Shown one piece after another: positions 19,520 through 28,743 of a stretch of DNA of 64,000 nucleotides. Position 1 is the first letter of the stretch. Each line of letters opens with the position of its first letter. The stretch spans positions 248,001 through 312,000 of the forward strand of contig NZ_SJPT01000002.1 of assembly GCF_007860095.1 (NCBI RefSeq). The letters are read 5' to 3'. The position numbers were made by a program, and so were the translations under genes. The notes beneath the pieces are model-generated. The model worked only from the letters and a program-made list of their open reading frames with translations. It was not told where the DNA came from and ran no database searches. Source of the stretch: Novipirellula galeiformis. Lineage in GTDB: Bacteria > Planctomycetota > Planctomycetia > Pirellulales > Pirellulaceae.

Positions 19520-20062
19520 TCACATTGCCAACCCGTGTAACTGCGAATGGTTTGGGTTTTCTAAGTCCAACAAGGCTTGCTTGGTCTCCAATCCACCGGG
19601 CGCGCTAAACCCACATAGCTTGCCTGAGGAGGCGATCACACGGTGACACGGAATGACGATGGGGATACGGTTGCGTGCCATGGCGCCGCCCACTGCACGA
19701 CTTGCTCGTGGGCTTCCCGCGCGTGCGGCGAGTTCGCGATAGGTCAGCGTCGTGCCCGGTTCGATTCGGCGACAATGTCGATAGACAGCCCCCACAAACG
19801 GCGTCCAATCAGATTGATCCACTTGGATGTTCTCGAAGGTGGTCGTGCCAAATTCGAAGAACGCATTCAGCCGGTCGTCTAGAGATTGAGCCCAGGAGAC
19901 TATTTTGGGCGTTTTTGTCTTGATTGGAGACGTGACATCCGCCTGGGCTCCCCCCCAACGCAAACGCCACAGTCCTCGGTCCGTCCACTCCGACTCGATG
20001 GGGCCGAAGGGGGAAGCGTGATGTGCGAGGGAGACCGCAGCAAGCCTAGGTTTCGACGTCAT
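19520..20062 (-). CDS. ogt: Methylated-DNA-[protein]-cysteine S-methyltransferase
   Basis: A suicide DNA-repair protein that transfers alkyl groups from O6-alkylguanine to its own cysteine. The active-site motif PCHRVI (Cys139) is intact, preceded by the helix-turn-helix recognition segment TYRELAARAGSPRASRAVGGAMARN, with the asparagine hinge before IPIVIPCHR, and followed by GFSAPGGLETKQALLDLE. ATG 20062 gives 180 residues, normal for this class, and leaves 32 bp after the mnmE stop; an upstream TTG at 20110 would overlap mnmE by 16 bp. There is no AdaA-like N-terminal domain, so it is the Ogt/MGMT type. Confidence 0.92.
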   Translation of the reverse strand: MTSKPRLAAVSLAHHASPFGPIESEWTDRGLWRLRWGGAQADVTSPIKTKTPKIVSWAQSLDDRLNAFFEFGTTTFENIQVDQSDWTPFVGAVYRHCRRIEPGTTLTYRELAARAGSPRASRAVGGAMARNRIPIVIPCHRVIASSGKLCGFSAPGGLETKQALLDLENPNHSQLHGLAM

Positions 20063-20094
20063 CGAATGCGTGCTCTTTGGAAAGGCGGTCACGG

Positions 20095-21471
20095 TTATTT
20101 GCCGATACAAAAACGGCCGAAGACACGATCAAGAATATCATCAGTGTATACTGCCCCGGTGACCTCACCAAGGCACTCGACGGCGACACGAAGTTCCGAC
20201 GCCACGAACTCGTGTCCCTCACCGTGGCGGATCAAGGTGATCGACGATTCAAGACAGGTTGCCGCTTGCCCGAGTGCCCCGGCACATCGCGCCGCGGTTC
20301 CAATCACCGACCCGACTTCTTCTTGGTCGCGCGAGGCAGCCCAGTCTGCGATGTGATCGCGCAGCGTTTGGACCCCTTCACCCGTCACGACGCTGGTGTA
20401 GATCCAGCTGGGCGAATCGCTGCGCTGGGTCACCAAGTCCGACTTCGTCGCCACCCATACGTCAACGGACGAGCGTTTTGACGAACCATCGTGCGAGGCG
20501 AAATCGCGACGCAGCGTTTCGAGATCGCCCGCCGAAGCATCGACGCACCAAACCCGCATATCGGCATTCTGAGAAGCGCGCAAGGCGTGTTGTTGTGAGG
20601 CGGCGCTAATTTCAAACAGCGGGTCTTCGTGGCTGTGGCTTTCAATCCCCGCGGTATCGACCCATTGAATCTCGGTGCCATCGATGACCGTTTCGACCGA
20701 GACGATATCACGAGTCGTTCCGGCGACATCGGCGACAATCGCGACCTCGCGACCGACCAACGCGTTGATCAAATGGCTTTTCCCAGCGTTGGGATTGCCA
20801 CGCAGCGCGACGACGGCGCGGGAGCGGTTGCCAGCGCGGGATTCCATCACGCGACGGGTTTCCTGGAGCGCGGCATGAATCGTCGTCAACCGCTCGACCA
20901 AGGCTTGGTCGCTGATGAATTCGATATCCTCGTCGACGAAATCGAGCCCCGCTTCGACATCGGCAAGTAAGTCGAGCATCTCACTGCGCATGTGCTCTAA
21001 GGGGCGAGACAGATTCCCGGCAAGTTGTCTCAACGCATGCTCAAGCGATCCTCGCTGCTCCGCTTCAATCACTCCAAGCACGGCCTCGGCCTGTGGCAAA
21101 TCCAATCGCCCGGCCAAAAAAGCCCGCATCGTAAACTCTCCGGGACGCGCCGCTCGCGCGCCTGCAGCGCTTAACACTCGAACGATCGATTCCAGTAGCG
21201 GGACGCTGCCAATCGTGTGTAGTTCGGCAGCAGGTTGGCCGGTGTAACTTTGTGACGTTGGCCACAGCGAGACGCTCACTTCGATTTCGCCGAGTGGGCT
21301 GCCCAACTCGATTCGGCTCTCGATCACTGTGGGGCGTTTCTCGTTTGCCACCGCCACTCCGACCGATCGCAGGATCGCCACCACCGCTTGACCCGACATT
21401 CGCACGATTCCACGCAATGCCGGGCTGGTGGGTGACGCGATCGCCACAATGGTTTCTTCAGAATCGAGCAT
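20095..21471 (-). CDS. mnmE: tRNA uridine-5-carboxymethylaminomethyl(34) synthesis GTPase
   Basis: MnmE, with MnmG, modifies the wobble uridine of several tRNAs. The 458 residues show the N-terminal formyl-THF-binding domain ([51 protein letters not shown]), the inserted Ras-like G domain with G1 [14 protein letters not shown], G2/G3 [15 protein letters not shown] and DTAGI, G4 TKSD, and the invariant C-terminal FCIGK that supplies the catalytic cysteine. The G1 loop has GKSH in place of the common GKSS. The MGMT gene follows 32 bp downstream. Confidence 0.96.
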   Translation of the reverse strand: [458 protein letters not shown]

Positions 21472-21616
21472 GCAGCGCCAAACAAGCCAAACGGTTCAAG
21501 GGGATCCGACGCGGCTTCCCAAGGACGGTCTGTCCGCGTCGTCGTGCGTCAACGTATTCCAGGCAACACGTTCAGGACAACACGGCTTAACGTCCCACGG
21601 TATAAAGCAACGCGGT

Positions 21617-24232
21617 TTAATGGACAAGCACCGCAGGATTGCGGTTCGTTGGCGGCGTTCGCGCGACCGACGGATCGCTAACACTCGCCCCAGCTTGACG
21701 CAGCGCATCGACGACCGAGGATTGGCTGACCAGATCGCGAAGCACGATCGGTTGGCTCGGATTCGAACCGGGATAGATCGCTAAGACAGGGATCGAGCGG
21801 CTTTGCAATTCGGCAAGCTTGGCTTTGATCTCGTCGTTGTGGTCGGTCCAATCGGCCAACATCGGCACCGCATCAAGCTCTTCGAGCACCTGCCGTGTTT
21901 GTTCGGTATTCAGCGCCACGTTGTAATTGACAATACAGTTCACGCACCACTTTGCGGTGAAGTCAACCAACACCGTGCGACCTTCAGCATGCAGTTCCTG
22001 TAATCGTGCTTCACTGTATTCCTCCCAAGCGATCGTTTTCACACCGTCTTGTTGCGGCGGTGGAGCACCCAGGTATTGAAACGCCATGAAACCGATCGCC
22101 GTTGCAATCCCCACCCCGCTGACCCAAGCCAATAAACGCTTTTCAATGTCGGCCCAGTTGGGCACTTTGCCAATGATCCAGCAACCAAACCAAACGCCAA
22201 TCAGCGTGACAAAGACGGGGACTTTATGATCATCGCTGAATTGATTAAAAAAGAACGCGACGGTTGCCAGAAACAAAAACGCCAAAAACTCCTTGAGCGT
22301 TTCCATCCAATTCCCTGGCTTGGGTAGCCAAGCCACCAACTTGGGCCAAATGCCGATCAAGAGATAAGGGATCGCCATCCCTAACCCGATCGTCATCATC
22401 AACGCCGTGGTTTGGGCGGCGGACAAGGCAATCGTTAAGCCAAAAATCGCGCCAAGAAAGGGGCCGCTACAGGGCGTCGATAAAACGGTAGCAAAGGCAC
22501 CTTTGCTGAATGCGCCCACGTAGCCTTCACGCTTCTGCAGGTCTTGCGAAACTTTGCCGCCCGCCATCCCAGGGGCTGGGATTTCCCAGACACCCAGGTA
22601 GCTCAACGCCATCGCAAACATCAACAAGGTCAGTCCAAGACGCACGGGCAGGTAGGTGAATTGTTCGCCCCAAGAGAGCGAGAACACGAGCGCTAACACG
22701 GTCAATAACGCGAACACGGCGAGGATGCCTGCGGCGTAAAAAAAGTTCAGTAGGAATGCACGCTTGCGATCCGCCCCGGCCTGTTGAACAAAGCTCATCA
22801 CTTTCAGCCCCACGACCGGCAACACGCAGGGCATGAAATTCAAAATCACGCCACCCAAAAATGCGAACATCAGCACCATCGCAAAGGAACGCCGCTTTTG
22901 TTCCCCGCCATCTTGAATCACGATCGGTTGCGTCGTGGCCGACGTATCCGCGTTGTTGCCCGCGTTGTTGCTGGCATGGGTATCGGGAACCATCGCGCCG
23001 TCGGTCGGGGCGGCTGCCGTCGAGTTACGGTTCCGCTCGCCGTCGGGCTGCGCTGTTTCCGGTTTTGCTTCGAGCTCGTCGACCCAAGCGGTTTCAGCCG
23101 CCGCATCGAGTACGTCAACGCGTTTCGCGCTCACGAGCGTGACGGGAGCAGCTTGCTTGGTACGGCTCGTTGATTTTGCGACCGTGACGGTCGACGTGAA
23201 CGTTAGGGCCATCGGTTTTTGACAGCTTGTATCGGTACACGCTTGGTAGGCGACCATCCCGGCCACTTGACGCTCGCCGAGCTGCGCGTCGCGGGGAACT
23301 TCAATCGGAATCGTCCAAGTCACGTTGCCGTGGTGGAACATTACCCCCGGCAATAATTTGGCATCGACGGGGACCGCCACGCTACTCGCCTGCGGCGCTC
23401 CGAATCGCAAACCTGACTTTTCCACTACCACGATATTCGTCGAAAAGTCGCCGTCATCCACGGTCGCTTGATAAACGTGAAAACCGGCGTCCGGTTTTGC
23501 GGTTAGTTTTAGCATCGCGCGCTCGCCCGGAGCGACGGTGGTGGGAACTAGCTCTGCGACCCATTGGACTTCGTAACCATCGTCACGGAACGGTTTCGCA
23601 GCGACCGGTTGCTCGGACGCGACGGATTGTGCTTCTTTATCGGACTTCGCGGCAACCATTGCTGTGGTCGTTGAGGATTCGCCCGCGAACGTTGCCGTCA
23701 ATGTTTCTGAAATTGGAATACAGGCACCATCGGGCTTACACACCTGGGCCTTGACCGCAATGGCGATCGGCTCACGGAAATCGTCGGGGATGGAAATTGG
23801 AGCCGACCACACGACTCGCCCTCCATGCTCTTCGATGGTGATCCCTTTGAAGATTTCTGAAACACTCTTCAGCGGAGCTTCGTGCGGAGTAAAACTGCCC
23901 GCCAACTTCACCGATTCGGGCGACTCGATTGCGAGCCGAGTTCGCATCGGTCCGCCAGCCGGTTGGGTGACCGAATAGATATGCCAGCCACGATTAACAT
24001 TGACGATGACGTCAAGTCTGGCTTGGGATCCGCCTTCGCCCGGGAAGTACTTTGCTTCCCATTGCGCCGGTTCATCGGAGGCTTCGTCGAGGCCACCGAG
24101 TGAAAAATCGGAAAACACACTCCCGTCGTTGCCGAAGCCGTTTTGAGCCGCCGCTGGATTGGCCGCCCCAATGAGCAACGCGAGTGCAAGCAAAACAAAC
24201 GCGATCGTACCGCCGCCGTTCTTTTTCATCAT
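21617..24232 (-). CDS. DsbD-like thiol:disulfide interchange protein
   Basis: An 871-residue inner-membrane protein that moves electrons from cytoplasmic thioredoxin to periplasmic targets. Order: signal peptide (to about residue 30, ending AAAQ), two periplasmic beta-rich domains of the DsbD N-terminal type, a Glu/Asn/Thr-rich linker, a CcdA/DsbD-beta membrane core of about eight helices with the two redox cysteines in GGVILNFMPCVLPVVGLKV and LSTPCSGPFLGAIFG, and a thioredoxin-like C-terminal domain with WCVNC (residues 762-766). Duplication of the N-terminal domain makes it longer than E. coli DsbD (about 565). The kinase gene 47 bp upstream reads the same way. Confidence 0.88.
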   Translation of the reverse strand: MMKKNGGGTIAFVLLALALLIGAANPAAAQNGFGNDGSVFSDFSLGGLDEASDEPAQWEAKYFPGEGGSQARLDVIVNVNRGWHIYSVTQPAGGPMRTRLAIESPESVKLAGSFTPHEAPLKSVSEIFKGITIEEHGGRVVWSAPISIPDDFREPIAIAVKAQVCKPDGACIPISETLTATFAGESSTTTAMVAAKSDKEAQSVASEQPVAAKPFRDDGYEVQWVAELVPTTVAPGERAMLKLTAKPDAGFHVYQATVDDGDFSTNIVVVEKSGLRFGAPQASSVAVPVDAKLLPGVMFHHGNVTWTIPIEVPRDAQLGERQVAGMVAYQACTDTSCQKPMALTFTSTVTVAKSTSRTKQAAPVTLVSAKRVDVLDAAAETAWVDELEAKPETAQPDGERNRNSTAAAPTDGAMVPDTHASNNAGNNADTSATTQPIVIQDGGEQKRRSFAMVLMFAFLGGVILNFMPCVLPVVGLKVMSFVQQAGADRKRAFLLNFFYAAGILAVFALLTVLALVFSLSWGEQFTYLPVRLGLTLLMFAMALSYLGVWEIPAPGMAGGKVSQDLQKREGYVGAFSKGAFATVLSTPCSGPFLGAIFGLTIALSAAQTTALMMTIGLGMAIPYLLIGIWPKLVAWLPKPGNWMETLKEFLAFLFLATVAFFFNQFSDDHKVPVFVTLIGVWFGCWIIGKVPNWADIEKRLLAWVSGVGIATAIGFMAFQYLGAPPPQQDGVKTIAWEEYSEARLQELHAEGRTVLVDFTAKWCVNCIVNYNVALNTEQTRQVLEELDAVPMLADWTDHNDEIKAKLAELQSRSIPVLAIYPGSNPSQPIVLRDLVSQSSVVDALRQAGASVSDPSVARTPPTNRNPAVLVH

Positions 24233-24279
24233 TTTTAATTACGCTCTTTGCGCAGATTCGGTTTGCGTGGATCGATTGA

Positions 24280-25374
24280 TCAGGATTCAAAATGACTGAT
24301 TACCCGCAGCCATTGATCAATGCGGTTGGCGATGAGTTCGTCATCGTAGGAAAATGTTTGATGTTCAAGCAATAACCAAGTTGCCCAGTTCCCGAGGTTT
24401 ATCCAAGCGGATGCCCGGACGAGGCGTTCGGCGAGCACTTGTTGCTGTTCATCCAATGACGATTCTACCCGATAACCCGCCAATACCGACTGCCAAGCGG
24501 TGTGTACATCGGTGCATTGGGCGAGGAATCCTGAGATCCAACGGGCCAGGTCGGATGCCGGCGCATCGACTCGAACCGCATCAAAATCGATGATTCCCGT
24601 CACAGCCGTCTGCGTGGATTCGCCCTCAACCGCTGGCAAATCGCTGAAAAAGATATGGTCACAATGCACGTCCCGCAACACAAATTGGGTAGCAAAGCGA
24701 GTTTCCGCAAGGGAGGCAAGTTCGCTTTCGATCTTCGTCTTCGCCTGCTTCCAATCCACGTCCAATCGACCGACCGCAATCTCCAAAGAATGTCGGAGCC
24801 GCAGGTTTTCAATCTGCCGCCGGTCCGCTGACACGACTTGGTTCATGATCGCCGCTAATTCCGTTAATCGCTTGCGTCGCGCCAGCAGACAGGGCGCGGG
24901 TTGATACTGGGTCCCGAGTGTCGCTACCGAACGATGAAAGCGGGCGATCGCCGACGCCCCGAGTGACATCCGATGGAGCCGTTCTTGGTGCACCAGCTCG
25001 GACTCCGGCGTGGGCACCGACCAAGTCCCAAGTAACGCAGGCGGTTCCTGCCAAACCCGCCCTCCAACCCAACGCACCAATTCCCAAACAGACGCTCCCG
25101 CTTCGATCGCCGATCCACGGTGATCTCGCGGCGCGAGGATCGCCGGGACGAATTCACATCCGTTGCGGCGTGAGTGAGTCATCACGCGATGGATTTCGTC
25201 AACGCGTAAAAGCGACGTCCCGATGGGATAACGCTTCAGCGCGTACCTCTTTTGTCCCGTGACCGTGACGCGAAACAGAGCGGCGCCGCTCATCCCCGGC
25301 GCGATTGGATCGATCGAGACGATGTCGGCCGGGTCGACCCAGTGTTGCAGCACCGCTTGAGGGCTGGGAATCAT
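24280..25374 (-). CDS. Phosphotransferase of the aminoglycoside-phosphotransferase/choline-kinase fold
   Basis: 364 residues with a protein-kinase-like fold: an N-lobe with GMSGAALFRVT and YALKRYP (the ATP-binding Lys), the catalytic loop LRDVHCDHIFF (Asp with downstream partners replacing the usual HxDxxxxN) and the metal-binding IIDFDAVRVDAPASDLAR. The family phosphorylates small hydroxyl or amino compounds. The substrate is unknown, and antibiotic resistance should not be assumed. ATG 25374 overlaps the tsaE stop in an ATGA arrangement, so the two genes are translationally coupled. The same pairing of tsaE with an APH-type kinase occurs in other bacteria (TsaE next to AmgK-type kinases), but specificity here is unproven. 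Confidence 0.8.
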   Translation of the reverse strand: MIPSPQAVLQHWVDPADIVSIDPIAPGMSGAALFRVTVTGQKRYALKRYPIGTSLLRVDEIHRVMTHSRRNGCEFVPAILAPRDHRGSAIEAGASVWELVRWVGGRVWQEPPALLGTWSVPTPESELVHQERLHRMSLGASAIARFHRSVATLGTQYQPAPCLLARRKRLTELAAIMNQVVSADRRQIENLRLRHSLEIAVGRLDVDWKQAKTKIESELASLAETRFATQFVLRDVHCDHIFFSDLPAVEGESTQTAVTGIIDFDAVRVDAPASDLARWISGFLAQCTDVHTAWQSVLAGYRVESSLDEQQQVLAERLVRASAWINLGNWATWLLLEHQTFSYDDELIANRIDQWLRVISHFES

Positions 25375-25901
25375 GTCAGCGCCCAGCCGGCGCTGCGGCA
25401 TTCGTACTCTAATTCGCCAAACGCTTCACGTAGAGACTCGTCGTTGGTGAACATCGAAACTTGGCGAAGATTAGGATCGTCTCCGATCTCGATTTGAATC
25501 CACAACGTTTCCAGAGGCATCACGGACGAAACCAAGTCAGCCCACTCGACCAGGGTCCAGGCCTCGACATCGTCAAAGAGTTCCTCGACACCGAGCTCAA
25601 GGAATTCGTCGTCATCGGCAACACGATAGGCATCTAAGTGATGCAATTTGATCGCACCTTGGTGCGTTTGCAGCAGCGTGAACGTGGGGCTGGTCACTTC
25701 GGCTGGTTCAATACCGGCGGCCAACGCGATCGCTTGCACGAACCGTGTTTTTCCCGCCCCCAAAGTCCCGATGAATCCGAAGGTCATCCCCGGACGAAAC
25801 GCCCTGACCATCCAGCCGGCGAGGGTGTCGATTCGCGGCAAATCGAGGTGACGCAAACTCAAGGCGAGTTTACCGATACGTTTTGGACCCAAGTCAACCA
25901 A
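25371..25901 (-). CDS. tsaE: tRNA threonylcarbamoyladenosine biosynthesis ATPase
   Basis: TsaE (YjeE) is the ATPase partner of TsaB/TsaD in t6A37 formation on ANN-reading tRNAs. The 176 residues include the Walker A GTLGAGKTRFVQAIA, the conserved VTSPTFTLLQTH, the HLDAYRV segment and the Walker B-like VEWAD. The called start is a TTG at 25901 because no ATG lies near; the true start could be an internal codon, since the first 20 residues are weakly conserved. It ends inside the next gene's ATG (4-bp overlap). Confidence 0.9.
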   Translation of the reverse strand: MVDLGPKRIGKLALSLRHLDLPRIDTLAGWMVRAFRPGMTFGFIGTLGAGKTRFVQAIALAAGIEPAEVTSPTFTLLQTHQGAIKLHHLDAYRVADDDEFLELGVEELFDDVEAWTLVEWADLVSSVMPLETLWIQIEIGDDPNLRQVSMFTNDESLREAFGELEYECRSAGWALT

Positions 25902-26088
25902 CTCCTATTCGATGATGAATGGAGAGTATGTTAAAGCATCGAAGGTCCGGCGCGATCCCGCCCTGATTGACTTGCGGAGGTCGTTCGTGGTCCGCCAGAA
26001 CCGTGCGTACTCCCGCTGATGGAGTGGCTGCTCGATTACCGATCGAGCGGTTTCTGACTCCGCGATCACGCTACGAGATCGCCCACCG

Positions 26089-26289
26089 TTAAGCAGCGTG
26101 CCGCGATTCCGTTGGCAATGCGAAGTGCGACAAGGTTCGCTCAAGGCAACCGAATTCTCTTAGCGTTTGCTTAAACAACGCTGCGGTTTGTGGCGTTGAT
26201 TCGAAGTCCAGATCGTCCAGTAACTCAAGCATTTCAGCGAGTTCGAATTGCAGCACCAATTCCTCGGGTGTTAGCGGCGACCGGCTCAT
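26089..26289 (-). CDS. Small hypothetical protein, 66 aa
   Basis: No family recognised. The start ATG at 26289 has a good ribosome site (GGAG eight bases upstream), unusual for this window and the main reason to call it; an earlier in-frame ATG at 26334 is less likely. The peptide (MSRSPLTPEELVLQFELAEML and onwards) is acidic and helical with one Cys. It lies between tsaE and the sulfatase, reading the same way. It may be a small regulatory or partner protein; nothing more can be said. Confidence 0.45.
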   Translation of the reverse strand: MSRSPLTPEELVLQFELAEMLELLDDLDFESTPQTAALFKQTLREFGCLERTLSHFALPTESRHAA

Positions 26290-26649
26290 GGAAACACTCC
26301 GACGGGGGGAATAATCGTTGATGTCGCTTCGCAACTAGCGGTGCAACCGGAACGTGGCTCACAGAAGACCAACGCCACACAACAGTTTCGTTCGGAACAT
26401 CAGGCAAAATGCGACATCAAAAACGGAGGGCAGCACGGTTGGATGCTTTGAAACCGGACCGGTCGTGCGGGCTGGGTAAAGTACATCGATGTCAAAGGTG
26501 GCCCACCCCATGAGATAAAACGTCCGGAAAGATTTAGCGGCCCACCAGAAAGAAACAAACGGAAGCGAAGGGGTGCCCCCCCTCGGCAGAGCGAAATCGG
26601 GGACCTGAACTGCATACGGCGGTGATCTCGGCACCGCCAAGCGGTTTCC
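26290..26649. other. Intergenic; open frames judged non-coding
   Basis: Minus-strand frames of up to 93 codons cross this stretch, but their composition (Pro/Trp/Phe-rich, several overlapping frames of similar quality) and lack of a ribosome site argue against a gene. It may be decayed or repeated DNA; comparison with other genomes would decide. Confidence 0.35.
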
Positions 26650-28218
26650 TCACTGAGCCTCTTTGTTTAGCGGTTCATCCACCACAAGTGCCGCCGGAAA
26701 ATCAGCGGCCTCCGCTCCACCCCGCTGTTTCCAACGTTTGTTCTGTGAACCCCCTTTGGGTTGATTCATCGGGATGTCCATCCCCCCCTCTTCGCCGAGC
26801 ATTTCGTACAAGCGATTTTCCATGGCTTTGGCTACCGAACGGAACTGGGGATTGGCAATCAAATTGTTCGTCTCGTCCGGATCGTTGGACAAATCATACA
26901 ATTCGTCGACATCCCACAATCCGTAGTAGGTGATGTATTTGAAGCGATCACCGCGAAGGGCGAACTGAGTCGGCGTCTGAGGGAAATTCTTTTCCCAATA
27001 ATAGACGTAGAGAAAGTAGTCACGCCACTTCATCTCAGGCTTGTTGGGAAGATCCAAGAAGCTTGCGCCGTCCATGTCATCGGGTGTCTGCAGCCCCGCC
27101 GCGTTCAGGATCGTGGGCCCGATATCGATGTTGCCGATCACCGCATCGACGACCGTGCCTCCGCGATAGAGTTCCGGACACTGCATCAACATCGGAACGC
27201 GGATCGAAGCTTCATAGGAAACACGCTTGTCAATCAAGCCGTGTTCACCCCACATGAAACCGTTGTCCCCCATGTAGATGACCAAGGTCGAATCGAGAAC
27301 CCCCATTTTCTCGAGCTGTGCAAGCACTCGCCCGACACTGTCGTCAACCGCTAACACCGATTCACAATAACGGCGATAGAGATGGTCGAGTCCTTTGTCG
27401 CTGTGGTATGAAAAGTCGATGCCATGCCAGCTATTGCGCTGATCGCGAACCCATCGCGGCGCATTGTTGCTGTCTGAGATTTCTTTGCCACGCGGCAGGA
27501 AGCTCAGGTCTGCCGACGCGTAACGTCCTGCGTGACGCTCGGCTGGCGTGAAATTCGCGTGAACCGCCTTGTGGGAAAGGTATAAGCAAAACGGCTTCTC
27601 CGCCTGCTTCTGGGTTTCCAGCCAAGCGACCGCGTAGTCGGTCAACTCATCGGTGATGTAGCCCTTTTGCTTGACCCGTTTGCCGTTGACATTCAGGGTG
27701 TATTTGGGACCCGGGGGCAAGTAGTTGCCTTGGCCACGGAAGCTAATCCAATGATCAAAGCCAGGCCGCGGAGCATCGTCGCCGCCGCCCATGTGCCACT
27801 TGCCAATGAAACCCGTGCGGTAGCCAGCCTGCTGGAGGTATTGGGGAAAGAAGGTCGTCCCTTCGGGAACCGGGCGATTGTTGTCGATCACGCGATGCTT
27901 GTGCGTGTAGAGCCCGGTCAAAATCGACGCGCGGCTGGGAGAGCACAACGACGTGGTGACAAACGCGTTTTTCAGATGCACACCGTTGGAGGCGAGTGAA
28001 TCTAAATGCGGCGTTTCGAGAAACGGATGCCCCATGAAGCCCATCGCATCGTAGCGATGATCGTCGGTCAAAATGAACACAACATTGCGTGGCTTCACGC
28101 CTGGGATCTTCGCAGCCTCCACTCGCTCGCCACTTGTCTCCGCAACGGCCCACCCCGCAACGGCCCACCCCGCAACGAGGTTCATCAGAAGCATGCCAAC
28201 CATCAAACGCCAATTCAT
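26650..28218 (-). CDS. Secreted formylglycine-dependent sulfatase
   Basis: A 522-residue type I sulfatase. A signal peptide (about residues 1-25) contains a short direct repeat, WAVAG. The active-site motif is CSPSRASILTG with Cys92 to be converted to formylglycine by the maturase; metal ligands appear in FILTDDHRYDA and later in YMGDNGFMWGEHGLIDKRVSYEASIRVPML. The overall length and the C-terminal FKYITYYGLWDVDELYDLSNDPDETNNLI segment match arylsulfatase/N-sulfoglucosamine-type enzymes of planctomycetes that release sulfate from algal polysaccharides. ATG 28218 has GGAG nine bases upstream. The exact substrate cannot be predicted. No sulfatase maturase is in the window. Confidence 0.92.
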   Translation of the reverse strand: MNWRLMVGMLLMNLVAGWAVAGWAVAETSGERVEAAKIPGVKPRNVVFILTDDHRYDAMGFMGHPFLETPHLDSLASNGVHLKNAFVTTSLCSPSRASILTGLYTHKHRVIDNNRPVPEGTTFFPQYLQQAGYRTGFIGKWHMGGGDDAPRPGFDHWISFRGQGNYLPPGPKYTLNVNGKRVKQKGYITDELTDYAVAWLETQKQAEKPFCLYLSHKAVHANFTPAERHAGRYASADLSFLPRGKEISDSNNAPRWVRDQRNSWHGIDFSYHSDKGLDHLYRRYCESVLAVDDSVGRVLAQLEKMGVLDSTLVIYMGDNGFMWGEHGLIDKRVSYEASIRVPMLMQCPELYRGGTVVDAVIGNIDIGPTILNAAGLQTPDDMDGASFLDLPNKPEMKWRDYFLYVYYWEKNFPQTPTQFALRGDRFKYITYYGLWDVDELYDLSNDPDETNNLIANPQFRSVAKAMENRLYEMLGEEGGMDIPMNQPKGGSQNKRWKQRGGAEAADFPAALVVDEPLNKEAQ

Positions 28219-28379
28219 CAATCAGGACTCCGTAGGAAAGGCCATGCCGCAAAAGGAAATCGAAATACCACTGCCGTCTCTCCGTCCCATGATAACCCGT
28301 CGTCTATCGCTCGTTTGCTTCACTCCACAGCATTTCCTTCCACGCTCGCCCCCCGATCCGATTCCCTTGCCCGTTCCCC

Positions 28380-28491
28380 CCCATTCCCAATGCATCTCGC
28401 TCCCAATCCACCTCGTTCCCAATCCACCTCGTTCCCAATCCACCTCGTTCCCAATGCACCTCGTTCCCAATGCACCTCGTTCCCAATCCAC
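28380..28491. repeat. 16-bp tandem array (about seven units)
   Basis: Unit CTCGTTCCCAATCCAC, with C/G variation at one position, begins at 28396, 28412, 28428, 28444, 28460 and 28476, with a degenerate unit before at 28380. It is intergenic, upstream of the sulfatase and of the Cys-rich lipoprotein gene. The unit length is not a multiple of three, and all three frames stay open through it, so ORFs crossing it are artefacts of the repeat. Confidence 0.9.
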
Positions 28492-28743
28492 CTTGGATGG
28501 ACGGCAGCGGCTTGAACCACCCCCGGTCGGCTCGAAAATCAAGATCGATTTCTATCGGACCATCACTTCCGATCGCTGGCCCGATCTCGAAGAACGGCCG
28601 ACAGGATCGGGGCTGAGATCGAGGTTTGCTAGCGTTCTCCTTGCGTTAACTTTTGCGGATTGTGCGGATTTGTTGGACTTTGACGGCCGGGCAGGCCGAT
28701 CTGAGAACTAAACACCAGGCAAGCTGACGAAGGTCCAACGCAA

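Noticed and set aside
21751-21785. GGATTCGAACCGGG, resembling a tRNA T-arm
   Set aside because: It lies inside the well-supported DsbD-like gene (GSNPSQPI region) and no acceptor or anticodon stems fit around it.
26359-26640. 93-codon minus-strand ORF (MAVPRSPPYAVQVPDFALP...)
   Set aside because: No ribosome site, several overlapping frames of similar length, and odd Pro/Trp/Phe composition; not supported as a gene.
28073-28711. 212-codon plus-strand ORF across the 16-bp array
   Set aside because: The array keeps all frames open; the frame also overlaps the start of the sulfatase gene on the other strand.
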